The notes under the pieces were generated by a model. That model was not told where the DNA came from, made no database searches, and worked only from the letters and a program-made list of their open reading frames with translations. Below are positions 35,958-37,913 of a DNA stretch of 37,913 bases, one piece after another. The stretch comes from Flavobacteriales bacterium (lineage in GTDB: Bacteria; Bacteroidota; Bacteroidia; Flavobacteriales_D; Crocinitomicaceae). Position numbers and translations under genes: made by a program. The stretch lies in contig QOQC01000009.1 of the NCBI GenBank assembly GCA_003331365.1, positions 1-37,913 on the forward strand. The letters run 5' to 3'. The stretch's first letter is position 1. Every line of letters starts with the position of its first letter.

Positions 35958-37913
35958 TTATTGATTGTGTTCAATAATATAGTTCAAGATTTTTGTCATC
36001 AAATGCACCCGATCTTTTCCATAAACATTGTGTTTATGCATAGGGTAGGGGAAGAAATCCATTTGAATTCCAAGCTCAATGAATTTTTGTACCAATGCAA
36101 GGTTATGCTGCATCACCACCACGTCATCTACAGTGCCGTGTATTAGTAATAGGTCTCCTTTAAGATTTTCTGCATGCGTAAACAATGATGCTTGTTTGTA
36201 ACCTCTTGGGTTTTCCTCAGGTTGATCCATATACCGTTCTCCATACATGACCTCATAGTATTTCCAGTCCGTTACAGGACCTCCAGCTACACCTACATTA
36301 AATTCATTCGGTTTTCTAAGCATCAGGGAAGTGGTCATAAATCCTCCGTACGACCACCCATGTACGGCAAGTCGGTTCGGATCCACATATTTTTGATTTT
36401 TAAGGAAACTCACACCTTTCATTTGATCCTCAATTTCGAGTGTGCCAAGATTGCGATGAATCTGAGATTCAAAAGAAAAACCTCTATTTGCTGAACCTCT
36501 ATTATCCAAAGTAAAAACAATGTATCCTTGGTTAGCCATCCAATGCATCCATAAACTTGCCCCGTACATCCATGTATTGGTAACCAATTGAGCATGAGGT
36601 CCACCATATACATAGATCATAACCGGATATTGCTTTGTGCTATCAAAATCGTATGGTTTAATTAATCGGTAATATAAATCACTACTGTCAGAGGCCAATA
36701 ATTTTCCTATTTCGGTTTTACCAATTTTATAATCTTTTAGTTTATCAATTGAATTGTTTATGGTTTTGATAGGGGTTCTTTTTGAATTGTAAATAACAGA
36801 TTTGTTGGGTGTATTACCGTTGCTGTAGGTATCACAATAATATTTCCCGTTTTCGGATATTTTGACTCGATGGGTTCCATCAATAGTAGTTAAAAGTGTT
36901 GATTTTTTCTTTTTTACGTTAAAAACATAAACCATCGTATTCATTGGGTTTTCACCTGTTGCCGAATAGTATAAATGCTTTTTATCACTACTCATTCCAA
37001 GAATTTCTTTAACAACAAACTCATGATTAGTCACTTGATATTTAAGCTTTCCATTAAAATCATAATAGTAGAGGTTCATATAACCATCTTTTTCCGACAT
37101 CCATACAAAATCGTTTTCTTTTTCGCATGGGAAATAGGCCGGAGTTTCTGGTTCAACCCACCGCTCATTTGTTTCCTCTAGGAGCGTTTTGATAAAGTTT
37201 CCATCTTCCGTGCTGTATACATTTAACCACATGTGGTTTTGAGCTCGATTAACCTCGGCAATTAAAACATATTGTTCATCTGGCGTAAATGCAAGGTTGG
37301 TAAGGTAGTCGTCTTCGTTGCCTTTGGGTTTGATGAAAACTGTCTTTCCAGTATTGGTATTAAAAATGCCTATTAGCGGATTTTCAGAAAGTTGTCCCGC
37401 CATGGGATACTTTATATTAATTAAAGAACCGGGTGTTTCCGAATTGTTTAATAAAGGATAATTATGAACATTTGTTTCGTCTTTTTGATAAAAAGCTAGG
37501 TAGCTTCCGTTTTTTGACCAAAATAATCCATTGGTAATACCAAATTCACTTCGGGCTATAGACTGTCCTGAGACAATATTGGGGTCTGAATTATTGGTAA
37601 CAGCTCTTGGATTTGAGTTATCCCGTATCCATATATTGTTGTCAACACAGAATGCCAGTTTTCCACTTTTCGCCTCAAATAAAGGATTGCTTTCTCCTTC
37701 ATCAGTCCAAAAGCTTTCTCCTTTTTTTGTTTCTAGATTGATTTTGATAAATGAATAACCATCTTCGAGAAGTATTTCATTTTTATTTATCCAGCTCACT
37801 GAGTAGAAAATGTCGTATGAGGTGTTCATGATTTCATTAACTTCCTCAATATCTAATATAGTTGTTACTTTGTCAGTTGTAGGATTAGATTTAACCAGCT
37901 TAGTTCTTCCTTC
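35958..37913 (-). CDS. Dipeptidyl-peptidase IV-like S9 prolyl peptidase, 5' end outside the window
   Basis: 'VYGGPHAQLVTNTW', 'VHGWSYGGFMTTSLML', 'LLIHGTVDDVVVMQHN' S9 motifs. The frame is open upstream of the listed ATG to the window edge (EGRTKLVKSNPTTDKVTTILDIEEVNEI-MNTSYD). Confidence 0.93.
   Translation of the reverse strand, partial: EGRTKLVKSNPTTDKVTTILDIEEVNEIMNTSYDIFYSVSWINKNEILLEDGYSFIKINLETKKGESFWTDEGESNPLFEAKSGKLAFCVDNNIWIRDNSNPRAVTNNSDPNIVSGQSIARSEFGITNGLFWSKNGSYLAFYQKDETNVHNYPLLNNSETPGSLINIKYPMAGQLSENPLIGIFNTNTGKTVFIKPKGNEDDYLTNLAFTPDEQYVLIAEVNRAQNHMWLNVYSTEDGNFIKTLLEETNERWVEPETPAYFPCEKENDFVWMSEKDGYMNLYYYDFNGKLKYQVTNHEFVVKEILGMSSDKKHLYYSATGENPMNTMVYVFNVKKKKSTLLTTIDGTHRVKISENGKYYCDTYSNGNTPNKSVIYNSKRTPIKTINNSIDKLKDYKIGKTEIGKLLASDSSDLYYRLIKPYDFDSTKQYPVMIYVYGGPHAQLVTNTWMYGASLWMHWMANQGYIVFTLDNRGSANRGFSFESQIHRNLGTLEIEDQMKGVSFLKNQKYVDPNRLAVHGWSYGGFMTTSLMLRKPNEFNVGVAGGPVTDWKYYEVMYGERYMDQPEENPRGYKQASLFTHAENLKGDLLLIHGTVDDVVVMQHNLALVQKFIELGIQMDFFPYPMHKHNVYGKDRVHLMTKILNYIIEHNQ

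Noticed and set aside
1-37913. Defence islands, CRISPR arrays, transposons, prophage
   Set aside because: No direct repeats with spacers, transposase, integrase or phage-like genes were found; gene content is chromosomal core.

Overview
The window is a Bacteroidota (Flavobacteriales-like) chromosomal segment. Supporting signs are T9SS type A and B sorting domains, a PorP/SprF-OmpA protein, TAnnTTTG promoters and AT-rich DNA. I see no mobile element, CRISPR array, tRNA or rRNA. Most genes are housekeeping: purK, hpt, adk, obg, PAP2, crcB, pdhA/pdhC, lgt, trhO, dapD, an acyl-CoA dehydrogenase, and secreted T9SS cargo. The most unusual region is a tightly packed minus-strand gene array at about 27.1-33.7 kb. 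It starts with a 4.5S/SRP RNA and a small lipoprotein. Next come a ribulose-phosphate-3-epimerase-like domain fused to a KdsD-like CBS pair, a type I-beta DAHP synthase, and a KdsC-type HAD phosphatase with an extra N-terminal Xre-like helical domain. A saccharopine-dehydrogenase-like enzyme, an MFS transporter and dapD follow. The gene order mimics a Kdo operon (KdsD-KdsA-KdsC) with the first two enzymes replaced. This is my best candidate for an undescribed system, but its function is inference. Other points of interest are a 25-aa tandem-repeat protein coupled to a fused SpmA/SpmB protein, a duplicated Cys-domain/retropepsin protein, and several promoters so close to start codons that leaderless mRNAs are likely.
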